This document shows, in pieces, positions 9,198 through 18,615 of a stretch of DNA of 64,000 nt. The DNA comes from Staphylococcus gallinarum (GTDB lineage: Bacteria > Bacillota > Bacilli > Staphylococcales > Staphylococcaceae), in NCBI RefSeq assembly GCF_000875895.1, contig NZ_JXCF01000256.1, forward strand, positions 248,001 to 312,000. The letters are read 5' to 3'. Position 1 is the first letter of the stretch. The number at the start of each line of letters is the position of its first letter. A program made the position numbers and the translations under genes. A model generated the notes under the pieces. It saw only the letters and a list, made by a program, of their open reading frames with translations. It was not told where the DNA came from and made no database searches.

Positions 9198-9235
9198 CTG
9201 CCGACAATGCTTTATACATGTGTCGGCAGTTTTTT
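9198..9235 (+). terminator. Intrinsic terminator of the permease gene
   Basis: A 9-bp stem CTGCCGACA/TGTCGGCAG is followed by six T on the plus strand, about 20 bp after the stop codon. Confidence 0.85.
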
Positions 9236-9365
9236 ATTTAATCATTGGTTATAGCGAACAAATCTATAACAGCTAAGACACTTTTCATGTTCAACTTATA
9301 TAAGGTTATTGTAGGAATACATCTATCAGCTGTTAACCTAAGATTATGTATGTATAGTCGACTTA

Positions 9366-10445
9366 TTAACACCACATCGCAAGTTGTAACTTAACAGCAT
9401 CATTATATATTCTTGGATTAAGTCCAGTGATTTGCTGACATTTTGCTAAACGATACAACAAAGTATTGCGGTGAATATACAAGGCCTTAGCAGTTTGTGC
9501 AATATTCAAATTATGCTCGAAAAACGACTGTAAAGTTTCAATCGTTTGATTATCAATATCGGCTAATATTCTTTTTCTATAACGCATTCTAATTTCCTTA
9601 TTAATTTGATATAACAATGTTTGTGCTTCAACATCTTCAAATGATACAACTGCTCGCTCATGTTCATTTAACATAAATACTAATTCACATTCTTCATATG
9701 CTTTTTTAAAATCATTTAAACTCGTAAATACAAGACTAGATGCCATTTCAATGGTTAAATTCAATTGAGTAAACACTTGATATATTTGGGTTGTTTTATC
9801 ATTTAACTTCGTCTTATCATCATCAGTGATTAAGATGACAATGCGATTATAATTAGTAAATGCGATTACAAACGATTGTCTATTCATTCTCGTAGAAAGC
9901 ATACGAACGATACTATTTTTTGAAAATATTTGCTTTTCTATATTAATGATAATACATTTCCGTAATGTTAATAATTCTACATTTAATTGTTGTATTAGGT
10001 ATCTAATAAACGTCTTCGAAGGTTCGCCCTTAAGTAGTTCCTCAATTAGTAACTCTTGACTACGAATATTACCTTCTAATTCATAAGTAAAATAACTTTG
10101 TGATAACAATAGCTCTGTAGACATCTTAACTACATCTGCAATTTGTGTTAACTGTGCAGGATTACCTGTTAACCCGATTACGCCCACAATCTCATTTTGA
10201 AAAATAATTGGTAAATTGATACCTGGTTGTGTACCTTCTAATTCTTTACACTCTGCCTCAGTTAAAGTAATAGTCTGTTCTAGTTCAATAGCACGTTTCG
10301 CTCCATAATGTATCGTCCCTATTCTTTCTTTATTATATGAAGCAAGAATTTCTCCGTTATAGTTCATTATATTAATATTACTGCCTGTGCGATTTACTGT
10401 TTCCTCTACAATCAATGCCGCTATTTCCTCAGTTAATATTTCCAT
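9366..10445 (-). CDS. CdaR/SdaR-family transcriptional regulator (probable glycerate/hydroxyacid regulator)
   Basis: This protein of about 359 residues has the architecture of carbohydrate diacid regulators. An N-terminal sugar-diacid recognition domain (MEILTEEIAALIVEETV, then NYNGEILASYNKERIGTIH and PIIFQNEIVGVIGLTG) is followed by a middle region. At the C-terminus is a PucR-type helix-turn-helix with FFEHNLNIAQTAKALYIHRN. CdaR regulators typically control glycerate kinase and glucarate/galactarate genes in response to glycerate-type acids. The gene is divergent from glycerate kinase and the lar operon, so it is their likely regulator. The ribosome binding site is weak (AGGTTGTGAG); I prefer the ATG at 10445 over one six codons upstream. 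Confidence 0.8.
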   Translation of the reverse strand: MEILTEEIAALIVEETVNRTGSNINIMNYNGEILASYNKERIGTIHYGAKRAIELEQTITLTEAECKELEGTQPGINLPIIFQNEIVGVIGLTGNPAQLTQIADVVKMSTELLLSQSYFTYELEGNIRSQELLIEELLKGEPSKTFIRYLIQQLNVELLTLRKCIIINIEKQIFSKNSIVRMLSTRMNRQSFVIAFTNYNRIVILITDDDKTKLNDKTTQIYQVFTQLNLTIEMASSLVFTSLNDFKKAYEECELVFMLNEHERAVVSFEDVEAQTLLYQINKEIRMRYRKRILADIDNQTIETLQSFFEHNLNIAQTAKALYIHRNTLLYRLAKCQQITGLNPRIYNDAVKLQLAMWC

Positions 10446-10577
10446 GCACTCACAACCTATCATTTATATACAAAATATATGCTTTATATTTGTATATTTT
10501 AACTCTATTTTCTGACAATTAAAATCGATACAATAGAATAACAAACAATAGTAAACGTTTTCAAGGAGGGTTTGCAT

Positions 10578-11714
10578 GTGAATATCATACTCGCACCCGA
10601 TTCATTTAAAGGTAGTATGTCTGCTACCACAGTTACAAAGTTAATGCACAACAGCATCACCTCACTCTATCCTAATGCCACAGTGCAGTCATTACCAATG
10701 GGCGACGGTGGTGAAGGAACTATGGAAGCACTTATCAATGCTACCAATGGTCAACTATTTACGGAATCTGTTACTGGACCTATAGGTGAACAGGTACAGG
10801 CTACTTATGGTGTATTAGGTGATGGTGAAACTTGTATAGTGGAAATGGCTGAAGCATCTGGACTCAGACACCTCAATGAATCGCAACTCAATGCTTTAGA
10901 AACAACAACATATGGTACAGGGGAATTGATATTATCAGCATTAAATAAAGGATACCAACAATTTATATTAGCAATTGGAGGCTCAGCTACAAATGATGCA
11001 GGTGCAGGCATGTTACAGGCATTAGGGGCTCAACTCTTAGATGCACAAGGTAATGCAATCTCATTTGGAGGTGGGTCGCTAGCAGATTTAGATTCTATTA
11101 ATTTATCTACATTCGATAATCGAATTGCTAAAGCATCCTTTATTATCGCTAGTGATGTTAACAATCCATTGGTTGGACCTGAAGGGGCTTCGTTCGTCTT
11201 TGGTAAACAAAAAGGGGCTTCGGATACAGAATTACAACTTCTCGATAATAATTTATTACATTTTGCTAATATCGTTGAATCACAGGTAAATATTCATATC
11301 CATGATTTCCCTGGTGCGGGGGCAGCAGGTGGTTTGGGTGGTGCTTTTAAAGCCTTTTTCCCGTGTGAATTTCGTAATGGTATAGACGTTGTAATTGAAT
11401 ACAGTAAATTAACTTCCTATTTAGCTGATGCTGATTTAATACTCTCGGGTGAAGGAAAGATTGACCATCAAAGTTTATATGGCAAGACACCCATAGGGGT
11501 TGCACGATGCGCACAACGATTTAATGTCCCAGTCATCTTAATTGGAGGCACCGTAGATATTGCTATAGAAAAGCTTCACGAGCACGGCATTCTAAGCGCA
11601 TTTAGTTTAGTCAATGGACCAAAATCATTGGCTGATACACTCGCTATTTCGGAACAACTTTTACAAGGAATAACCAAAAATATTGTCTCTACCTTTTTCT
11701 ATTCCAAAACATAG
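10578..11714 (+). CDS. glxK: Glycerate kinase, type 1 (GlxK/GarK family)
   Basis: This 378-residue kinase phosphorylates D-glycerate, giving 2-phosphoglycerate in this family. Visible motifs are NIILAPDSFKGSMSA at the start, GDGGEGTMEAL, GGSATNDAGAGMLQALG, GAGAAGGLGGA and the late GEGKID. The start needs care: an in-frame TTG at 10572 is only 1 bp behind the AAGGAGGG ribosome binding site and the ATG at 10576 is out of frame. The GTG at 10578, with 7-bp spacing, is the likely start. The gene lies between a divergent CdaR-type regulator and the larA-E-B-C operon (71-bp gap, no terminator seen), suggesting that the racemase and the kinase work in one 2-hydroxyacid pathway. Confidence 0.9.
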   Translation: MNIILAPDSFKGSMSATTVTKLMHNSITSLYPNATVQSLPMGDGGEGTMEALINATNGQLFTESVTGPIGEQVQATYGVLGDGETCIVEMAEASGLRHLNESQLNALETTTYGTGELILSALNKGYQQFILAIGGSATNDAGAGMLQALGAQLLDAQGNAISFGGGSLADLDSINLSTFDNRIAKASFIIASDVNNPLVGPEGASFVFGKQKGASDTELQLLDNNLLHFANIVESQVNIHIHDFPGAGAAGGLGGAFKAFFPCEFRNGIDVVIEYSKLTSYLADADLILSGEGKIDHQSLYGKTPIGVARCAQRFNVPVILIGGTVDIAIEKLHEHGILSAFSLVNGPKSLADTLAISEQLLQGITKNIVSTFFYSKT

Positions 11715-11785
11715 TGCTAATGATAGCTCATAAACATAAATCGCAACGAATTACCCTGTTGTGATAAATAAGGAGGTCATCACCA

Positions 11786-13045
11786 ATGAAAGCCAATATA
11801 TTATATGGCAAATCTAGTGTCGAATTAGATTTGCCTGATCACACAGTTCGAATAGAACCCACTGACCAACCTGCTCTGAATCAACCTGAACAGGTAATTC
11901 AAGAGGCATTAGCATCACCAATAGGCACACCCCCACTATCAACAATGGTTAAATCTAATCAGACAGTAGCAATTGTTATTAGTGATATCACAAGACCTAC
12001 CCCCAATCATATCCTTGTTCCTTTGATTATGAATTGTCTAAAGCATGTTCCAACAGAAAATTTTGTCATTATTAACGGCACGGGAACTCATAGAGATCAA
12101 ACCCGAGAAGAACTGATTCAAATGTTGGGCGAAGATATCGTAGACTCAGTAAATATCGTACATAATCATTGTAATGACAAGTCTAGTTTAAAGAAAGTGG
12201 GTCATAGTAAATATGGTTGTGATGTATATTTAAATAAAGATTATGTCGAGGCTGACTTTAAAATAGTTACAGGCTTTATCGAACCACATTTTTTCGCCGG
12301 TTTCTCAGGTGGCCCTAAGGGAATCATGCCTGGTATTGCTGGTATTGAAACAATAATGACCTTCCATAACGCTAAAATGATTGGAGATATGCGATCCACA
12401 TGGGGCAATATGGCAGACAATCCAGTACAAGATATGACCCGGGAAATTAATGCAATGTGTAAACCGGATTTCATGCTCAATGTCACTTTAAATAAATCTA
12501 AAGATATCACTGCTGTTTTTGCTGGTGAACTATACGAAGCACATGATGTTGGATGTAATTATGCAAAATCACACGCCATGTTTAAATGCCAAGAACGGTT
12601 TGATGTAGTGATTGCTTCGAATTCTGGTTATCCTTTAGATCAAAATTTATATCAGACAGTTAAAGGGATGAGCGCTGCACATAAAGTGGTTAAAGAAGGT
12701 GGCAGTATTATTATGTTCTCTGAATGCAGTGATGGTTACCCAAACCACGGTAACTTCGCTGAAATTTTAAAAATGGCAGATTCGCCTCAAGGGTTATTGG
12801 ATATGATAAATGACCCTAAATTCGGAATGCTAGACCAATGGCAAGTACAAAAGCAAGCCGTTATTCAAACATTTGCTGATGTATATCTCTATTCAACACT
12901 TACCGCCCAACAAACTACAGATGCTATGTTACATCCAGTAAATGATATTAAGGAAACATTAGCTCAACTGAGAGAAAAATATGGCCCTGATATGACTATT
13001 GGTGTTATGCCTTTAGGACCATTGACAATTCCATACGTTGAGTAA
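11786..13045 (+). CDS. larA: LarA-family nickel-dependent 2-hydroxyacid racemase
   Basis: This 419-residue protein is a LarA homologue. LarA racemises L- and D-lactate with a nickel-pincer nucleotide covalently bound to a lysine; other family members act on malate, hydroxyglutarate, phenyllactate or gluconate. From memory, the Lactobacillus plantarum residues His108, His174, Lys184 and His200 fall here at His102 (NGTGTHRDQT), His168 and Lys178 (EPHFFAGFSGGPKGIMPG) and His194, a constant offset of six. All four are present, so the enzyme should be active. AAGGAGG lies before the ATG. It starts the larA-larE-larB-larC operon behind glycerate kinase. The substrate could be lactate or, from context, glycerate. 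Confidence 0.92.
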   Translation: MKANILYGKSSVELDLPDHTVRIEPTDQPALNQPEQVIQEALASPIGTPPLSTMVKSNQTVAIVISDITRPTPNHILVPLIMNCLKHVPTENFVIINGTGTHRDQTREELIQMLGEDIVDSVNIVHNHCNDKSSLKKVGHSKYGCDVYLNKDYVEADFKIVTGFIEPHFFAGFSGGPKGIMPGIAGIETIMTFHNAKMIGDMRSTWGNMADNPVQDMTREINAMCKPDFMLNVTLNKSKDITAVFAGELYEAHDVGCNYAKSHAMFKCQERFDVVIASNSGYPLDQNLYQTVKGMSAAHKVVKEGGSIIMFSECSDGYPNHGNFAEILKMADSPQGLLDMINDPKFGMLDQWQVQKQAVIQTFADVYLYSTLTAQQTTDAMLHPVNDIKETLAQLREKYGPDMTIGVMPLGPLTIPYVE

Positions 13046-13064
13046 TTATACTGAGGAGGAAACA

Positions 13065-13898
13065 ATGATGGACCAACAAACAATTATAGAAAAAGACCAA
13101 AAGTTAACAGAAATTATAAAGCCACTAGGTACTGTTTTAGTTGCATTTTCAGGTGGAGTAGATAGTAGTTTCGTCTTAAAGAAAGCCATAGATGTCTTAG
13201 GTAAGTACAATGTTAAAGGTGTAATCGTTAAATCCGAATTATTCAGAGAGGAAGAATTTAATGCAGCAAGAACATTAGGAAAGTCTTTAAATGTAGAAAT
13301 TATAGAAACTGAAATTGCAGAATTAGAGGATCCATATATTATTAAAAACACACCTGAAAGTTGGTATCACAGTAAGCGTCTACTGTATGGTGAGCTCGAA
13401 CGGTTACGTGACTTATATCGCTTTGATTATGTGCTAGATGGGATGATTATGGATGATTTAGCTGACTTTAGACCTGGACTAAAGGCAAGAACCGAATTTA
13501 ATGTTCGTAGTGTATTACAAGAAGCTACATTATATAAAGATGAAATTCGTAAACTTAGCAAGCAATACCATCTTCCAGTGTGGAACAAGCCAGCACTATG
13601 TAGCCTTGCTTCACGTATTCCATATGGTGAGCCATTAACCTTTAGTAAAGTCAATAAAGTGAACGAAGCCGAAAAATATATTGCCAGCCTCGGAATTGAG
13701 CATGTCCGTGTTCGATATCATAATAATATTGCACGAGTTGAAGTAGATGACGAAGCGATACAAACAGTTATAACACATAGAAATGAAATTGCCTTACACT
13801 TAAAGGAATTTGGTTTCGATTATGTCACAGTTGATTTAGAAGGTTATCGTACAGGTAGTATGAACGAAGTAATCAATACTGATTATCACATATCTTAA
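13065..13898 (+). CDS. larE: LarE, ATP-dependent sacrificial sulfur transferase
   Basis: This 277-residue PP-loop protein has the pyrophosphatase motif SGGVDSS at residues 29-35. LarE adenylates and then thiolates both carboxylates of the pyridinium cofactor precursor. In the L. plantarum type the sulfur comes from its own cysteine, leaving dehydroalanine. The only cysteine in the whole protein is Cys179 (NKPALCSLASRIPYGEP), which fits the single-cysteine sacrificial type rather than the iron-sulfur type with three cysteines. The start at 13065 follows GAGGAGG; an ORF nine codons longer overlapping larA was rejected. It lies 19 bp after the larA stop. Confidence 0.93.
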   Translation: MMDQQTIIEKDQKLTEIIKPLGTVLVAFSGGVDSSFVLKKAIDVLGKYNVKGVIVKSELFREEEFNAARTLGKSLNVEIIETEIAELEDPYIIKNTPESWYHSKRLLYGELERLRDLYRFDYVLDGMIMDDLADFRPGLKARTEFNVRSVLQEATLYKDEIRKLSKQYHLPVWNKPALCSLASRIPYGEPLTFSKVNKVNEAEKYIASLGIEHVRVRYHNNIARVEVDDEAIQTVITHRNEIALHLKEFGFDYVTVDLEGYRTGSMNEVINTDYHIS

Positions 13899-13920
13899 AT
13901 TGCAAAAAGGTGGTCTATAA

Positions 13921-14703
13921 ATGACTGAAAACGAGAAAACTATTGAAGCCCTTTTGACGGCGGTACAGTCTAATACACTCTCCGTAGCATCGGCTATGAA
14001 ACAATTGAAGCAATATAATGATATTGGTTTTGCAAAGGTTGATTTACATCGCAAACATCGACAAGGATTTCCAGAAGTTATATTCGGTGAAGGAAAAACT
14101 GCACAGCAAATAACTGACATCATTCAAACATTATTATCAAATAAAGAAATTATTTTAGTAACAAGAATTGACGCAGATAAAGCGAACCATGTCCTAAATC
14201 ACTATCCACGACTTGAATATTATGAACAAGCTAAAGTGCTAACAACACCGATTGCATCTATACCTAAATCAACATACAAGGCAGCCATCATCTGTGCTGG
14301 AACTTCTGATTTACCTATCGCTGAAGAAGCAGCACTGACTGCTCAAGTCATGGGAACAGAAATTGAACGAGTATATGATGTTGGTGTATCTGGTATCCAT
14401 CGTTTATTTGATCATATTGAAACCATTCGTAATTGCAAAGTATCTATCGTTATCGCTGGCATGGAAGGTGCATTATCTAGTGTTATTTCAGGCCTAGTAG
14501 ACCATCCAGTCTATGCCGTACCAACTAGTATCGGCTATGGCGCAAATTTAAATGGTATTACCACATTACTGGCAATGATTAATTCATGTGCACCTGGTAC
14601 AAGTGTATTAAATATAGATAATGGCTTCGGTGGTGGATATAATGCAGCCATGCTGATCCACATGCTCGAACAAGAACAACAAACGGAGGAATCGCTATGG
14701 TGA
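13921..14703 (+). CDS. larB: LarB, pyridinium-3,5-biscarboxylic acid mononucleotide synthase
   Basis: This 260-residue protein carboxylates nicotinic acid adenine dinucleotide and hydrolyses it to the biscarboxylate mononucleotide, the first step of nickel-pincer cofactor synthesis. The N-terminal half has VDLHRKHRQGFPEVIFGEGKT. The C-terminal half is related to PurE (AIRC-like), with IVIAGMEGALSSVISGLV and PTSIGYGANLNGITTLL. AAAAAGGTGG precedes the ATG, 22 bp after larE. It overlaps larC by 7 bp, so the two are translationally coupled. Confidence 0.94.
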   Translation: MTENEKTIEALLTAVQSNTLSVASAMKQLKQYNDIGFAKVDLHRKHRQGFPEVIFGEGKTAQQITDIIQTLLSNKEIILVTRIDADKANHVLNHYPRLEYYEQAKVLTTPIASIPKSTYKAAIICAGTSDLPIAEEAALTAQVMGTEIERVYDVGVSGIHRLFDHIETIRNCKVSIVIAGMEGALSSVISGLVDHPVYAVPTSIGYGANLNGITTLLAMINSCAPGTSVLNIDNGFGGGYNAAMLIHMLEQEQQTEESLW

Positions 14704-15905
14704 AATCACTTTATTTAGATTGTCATGCAGGAATTGCAGGTGATATGTTTCTCTCAGCATTGGTGGACTTGGGGGCAGATGCAAACTATATTATCGATCA
14801 GTTAAAGTCACTTCCGTTAAATCATTTTGAATTGCACTTTTCTAAAAAGGACAAGAAAGGTATACAAGCGTTGACGTTAGCAATTGATTTCGAAGAAGCG
14901 CATCATCATCGTAAAGCAAAAGATATATATCAAATTATTAACAATAGTGACTTACCACAGCGTGTAAAGGAACGCAGTATCAGTGTCTTTGAGGTTATTG
15001 CACAAGCTGAAGCAAAAATACACGGCATGGATGTTAATGACGTACATTTCCATGAAGTAGGCGCAATGGATTCAATTATCGATATCATTGGCAGTTGTCT
15101 CGCTTTAGAAAGTTTAGCAATTGATAATCTCTATGCCTCTCCTATCCCGACTGGTCATGGAAAAATTAATATTGCTCATGGTATTTATCCCATTCCTGCC
15201 CCAGCGACTGCTGAAATATTAACTGGTGTTCCACTTGCACATTTCGATGTTGCTGCAGAATTAACTACACCAACTGGGGCTGGGTTTATCAAAGCGTTGG
15301 TAAAGGATATAGGACCTATGCCAAATCTGACAATAAATCGTATCGGCTATGGTGGCGGTAACAAGGACTTTGATTTCCCTAACATTGTGAGAGTAATTGA
15401 ATTTACAGAAAATAAAGTGTCACTAAATACTACTAATACAACTAAAGATGCTACACCCAATTTCGTTCAACAATTAGAATGTCAAATTGATGATATGACT
15501 GCAGAATCACTTGGTTTTCTGCTACAAGCTTTATTCAACAAAGGGGCTTTAGATGTATATTACGCACCTATAATTATGAAAAAAAGTCGCCCAGCTACAT
15601 TAATTACAATGATCTGTAGAATTGAAGATGCTGCAGAATTTGAAGACTATCTATTACAGCACACTACAACACTAGGCGTGCGCAGTAGCACTATTCAACG
15701 CCAAACTCTAGTTCGACAGTTCCAATCACTAACAACAAAATATGGTGTTATTACAGTAAAGCTAGGTTTATTAAACAACCAAATTATTAAAGCGAAACCA
15801 GAATTTGAAGATGTTAAACGCGCTGCATTACAGACGAATATACCATTCATGCGTGTTTATCAAGATATTGAAGCTGAAATTCACCAACATATCTTAAACA
15901 ATTAA
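14697..15905 (+). CDS. larC: LarC, nickel insertion protein (cyclometallase)
   Basis: This 402-residue protein inserts nickel into the dithiolated pincer cofactor in a CTP-dependent step. It starts with KSLYLDCHAGIAGDMFLSAL and carries histidine-rich segments (EEAHHHRKAKD, VHFHEVGAMDSIIDIIG) suited to metal handling. In L. plantarum larC is split into larC1/larC2 and joined by programmed frameshifting; here it is one uninterrupted frame. Its ATG lies inside the end of larB. The operon ends at an inverted repeat (15921-16003). No nickel transporter gene is adjacent, so nickel must come through a system encoded elsewhere. Confidence 0.94.
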   Translation: MVKSLYLDCHAGIAGDMFLSALVDLGADANYIIDQLKSLPLNHFELHFSKKDKKGIQALTLAIDFEEAHHHRKAKDIYQIINNSDLPQRVKERSISVFEVIAQAEAKIHGMDVNDVHFHEVGAMDSIIDIIGSCLALESLAIDNLYASPIPTGHGKINIAHGIYPIPAPATAEILTGVPLAHFDVAAELTTPTGAGFIKALVKDIGPMPNLTINRIGYGGGNKDFDFPNIVRVIEFTENKVSLNTTNTTKDATPNFVQQLECQIDDMTAESLGFLLQALFNKGALDVYYAPIIMKKSRPATLITMICRIEDAAEFEDYLLQHTTTLGVRSSTIQRQTLVRQFQSLTTKYGVITVKLGLLNNQIIKAKPEFEDVKRAALQTNIPFMRVYQDIEAEIHQHILNN

Positions 15906-15920
15906 ATAATGAAAATGAAT

Positions 15921-16003
15921 AAGGTAGTTTACCTCACTATTGAATGTAAGCACATATCTATGATTGATATAGTGTTCATTCGATATTGAAAGTAAACTAC
16001 CTT
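15921..16003. terminator. Long imperfect hairpin ending the lar operon
   Basis: AAGGTAGTTTA (15921-15931) pairs perfectly with TAAACTACCTT (15993-16003), and the intervening arms pair partly as well. A T-rich tail (TAGTTTTATGTTATT) follows on the plus strand. It sits between the convergent larC and oxidoreductase genes and may work both ways. Confidence 0.6.
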
Positions 16004-16038
16004 AGTTTTATGTTATTAATGATAATTATTGTATTTGA

Positions 16039-17031
16039 TTATGACTTTGAAGGTCCAATTGTTATATTTGCACTGTCTAATGCTGACTCTAGGACTTCAA
16101 CGACAGCTATACTATGTTCTAATTGACGTTTAGCTAAGACATCATCTTTATCCTGAATCATTTTTATTATTTTTACAAATTCCTCATGCATACGATGTTC
16201 AAATTGGTTTAATTGGTAAAGCTGTGTTCCGCCACCAATGTGATTCACTTCAAATGATTGTAATTCGTTCGTTGGACCTTCAATGTGTATCGTTGCCTGA
16301 TCACCTTGAATATAGGAATGATTATCAGAACTAGAGTCCTTTGCGCCGATACAGACTACTTTTAAATTATCATAATCTAATTGCAAGATACCTGATGTAT
16401 CTATATTTTTCTCAACATTTGCAAAGTATGCAACACCCTTAGGTTTGCCAAATAACCCCACTGCTAAATGGACATTATAGACATTGATATCCATTAACGC
16501 GCCACCACCCATTTCTGGATTAAATGCTGGTTGAATGATATCTTGCTTAAAATTATCATATCTTGAAGAGTATTGAGAATAGTTAAACTGGGCAAGCTTG
16601 ATATCTCCAATTTCTTGGAGTGTATGTTTCAAGACATCATAATTGCCTAAATAAAGATTCGTGATTGCTTCTGTAATAATCACTTGTTTCGCTTCTGCGA
16701 GTTCTTTTAATGTTTCAAGTTCTACCTTGGTAAGTGTAAAAGGCTTTTCACAAATGACATGTTTACCGTGTTCTATCGCTTGCTGTGCATAATAGTAGTG
16801 CAAATGATTCGGCACGGCAATATAGACTACCTCTAAATCTTCATCCTCTAAAAATTGAGTATAATTTTCATATACCTCTTTGATATTAAATTGCTTTTGT
16901 AATTCATTAACATTTTGTGGATTTCTTCCCGTCGTGACAATACTTTGAAACACAACGTCTGAAACTTGTTCCAATACAGGCAATGCTTCTTTAACAATTT
17001 TCCCTGCACCAACAATACCAATATTCATCAT
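16039..17031 (-). CDS. Gfo/Idh/MocA-family NAD(P)-dependent oxidoreductase
   Basis: This 330-residue protein has an N-terminal Rossmann domain (NIGIVGAGKIVKEAL) and the EKP motif of the family (GKHVICEKPFTLT), followed by the usual alpha/beta substrate domain (NPEMGGGALMDINVYNVH). Such enzymes oxidise or reduce sugars, polyols or inositols. The substrate is not evident, but the gene lies directly downstream of the xylose operon, separated by a terminator, so a pentose-related substrate is plausible. AAGGGG precedes two adjacent ATG codons; the first is used here. Confidence 0.85.
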   Translation of the reverse strand: MMNIGIVGAGKIVKEALPVLEQVSDVVFQSIVTTGRNPQNVNELQKQFNIKEVYENYTQFLEDEDLEVVYIAVPNHLHYYYAQQAIEHGKHVICEKPFTLTKVELETLKELAEAKQVIITEAITNLYLGNYDVLKHTLQEIGDIKLAQFNYSQYSSRYDNFKQDIIQPAFNPEMGGGALMDINVYNVHLAVGLFGKPKGVAYFANVEKNIDTSGILQLDYDNLKVVCIGAKDSSSDNHSYIQGDQATIHIEGPTNELQSFEVNHIGGGTQLYQLNQFEHRMHEEFVKIIKMIQDKDDVLAKRQLEHSIAVVEVLESALDSANITIGPSKS

Positions 17032-17138
17032 TGTTACCCCTTCTTCCCCTTTGAATTTTTAATCAACTTATAAATAAGCATAATCTTTATACAATATTTG
17101 TCAATTCATATTATTTTAGTATTTAAAAAGCATAAAAA

Positions 17139-17182
17139 TATGCTTCAGATATAAACGAAGGTTATCATTTATCTGAAGCATA
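17139..17182 (-). terminator. Terminator of the xylose operon
   Basis: A perfect 13-bp stem (arms 17139-17151 and 17170-17182) runs into TTTTTATGC on the minus strand after the xylose transporter gene. Confidence 0.8.
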
Positions 17183-17208
17183 CAAATTAATATTTCACTT
17201 TATAAAAT

Positions 17209-18597
17209 TTATGATTTCCATATTGCTTCTATTTGCTCTAATGTCTTACCTTTAGTCTCAGGGATAAATTTCCAAATAAATATACCTGATAGTATACTCA
17301 TTAAAGCATAGAATCCATATGTCATCGTTCCACTGATATCCATCATAAATGGATAAGTAGATGTGATCGTAAAGTTAGCTAACCACTGTACTGCTACTGC
17401 AATAGCCATAGCTGAGCTTCTAATTCTATTAGGGAATATTTCAGACAATAACACCCAAATAATCGGTCCCCAACTCATCATAAATGATGCCGTATAGACA
17501 ACCATAAACACTAACGTAATTACTCCGAAAGCACCATTTGCAGTTAACAGACTCATTCCTATCATACCTATAGCCATCCCTAATGAACCAATCATCAGTA
17601 GTGGTTTTCTGCCAAATTTATCAACATATATGATTGCAATGATTGTAAAAATAACATTCACAAGACCCATAACTACTGTTTGTATCATTGATGCGTTACT
17701 TCCTGCACCTAAATTTTCAAAGATACGCGGCGCATAATATAATGCAACATTAATACCTATAAATTGTTGGAATATTGATAGTACAATACCAATAATCACT
17801 ACTGCTTTACCAAAGCTAAATAACGGTGCTTTGACATCCTTTGTCTTATTTTTAGTCGACAATATTTCATTTAATACTGTTTGTGCATGGTTCTTTGAAT
17901 TATAAATTCTGTTCAACACAGTTAATGCCGCTTCATTTTTATTCATTAATGTCAGATATCGAGGTGTTTCCGGTACTAAAAATAATAACAGAAAGAAAAC
18001 TACAGCTGGAATTGCTGCGGTCATAAACATGTAGCGCCAACCAACATGATCTATCCACGCTTGGCTTTGACCAAACGTTATGCCATAATTCACAAAATAA
18101 ACCACTAACATACCAAAAATAATTGCAAATTGATTCCAAGATACTAATGTACCTCGGATAGAAGATGGTGAAATTTCACTGATATACATTGGAGAAATCG
18201 CAGACGCTAATCCAACACCAATTCCACCTAATATACGATAAAAATTAAACGTCAATAATAATCCTAAACTGGCTTGTCCTGGTTCGAAAAATATAAATTC
18301 TGGGTAACCTGACAATAATGCAGAGATAATAAACAGTATCGCTGCAATTTGTAACGATCGTTTTCTGCCAAATCGACTAGAAAAATACGAAGATAAAAAC
18401 CCTCCTATTACGCATCCAATGAGCGCACTAGATACTGTCATTCCATGAATAAAACTACCATATTGAGCTGTTAAATAACGTTGCAACGATTGTTCAGCAC
18501 CTGATATCACTGCCGTATCATACCCAAATAACAAACCACCTAATGTAGCAATTAGTGCAATTGTAAAAATAAATTTCTTATTATTATAAGATGACAT
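17209..18597 (-). CDS. xylT: Sugar:proton symporter, probable D-xylose transporter (MFS sugar porter)
   Basis: This 462-residue, 12-TM protein is an MFS sugar porter closely resembling the XylE type. Hallmarks are GGLLFGYDTAVISGAEQSL in TM1, RFGRKRS between TM2 and TM3, PMYISEISPSSIRG after TM4, PETPRYL in the central loop and PETKGKTLEQIE at the C-terminus. It lies 18 bp behind xylB in the xylAB operon, so D-xylose is the expected substrate. It is related to, but clearly distinct from, the arabinose transporter encoded at 22921-24327. The symbol is provisional. Confidence 0.88.
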   Translation of the reverse strand: MSSYNNKKFIFTIALIATLGGLLFGYDTAVISGAEQSLQRYLTAQYGSFIHGMTVSSALIGCVIGGFLSSYFSSRFGRKRSLQIAAILFIISALLSGYPEFIFFEPGQASLGLLLTFNFYRILGGIGVGLASAISPMYISEISPSSIRGTLVSWNQFAIIFGMLVVYFVNYGITFGQSQAWIDHVGWRYMFMTAAIPAVVFFLLLFLVPETPRYLTLMNKNEAALTVLNRIYNSKNHAQTVLNEILSTKNKTKDVKAPLFSFGKAVVIIGIVLSIFQQFIGINVALYYAPRIFENLGAGSNASMIQTVVMGLVNVIFTIIAIIYVDKFGRKPLLMIGSLGMAIGMIGMSLLTANGAFGVITLVFMVVYTASFMMSWGPIIWVLLSEIFPNRIRSSAMAIAVAVQWLANFTITSTYPFMMDISGTMTYGFYALMSILSGIFIWKFIPETKGKTLEQIEAIWKS

Positions 18598-18615
18598 GCT
18601 CCCATCCCCTTAACA

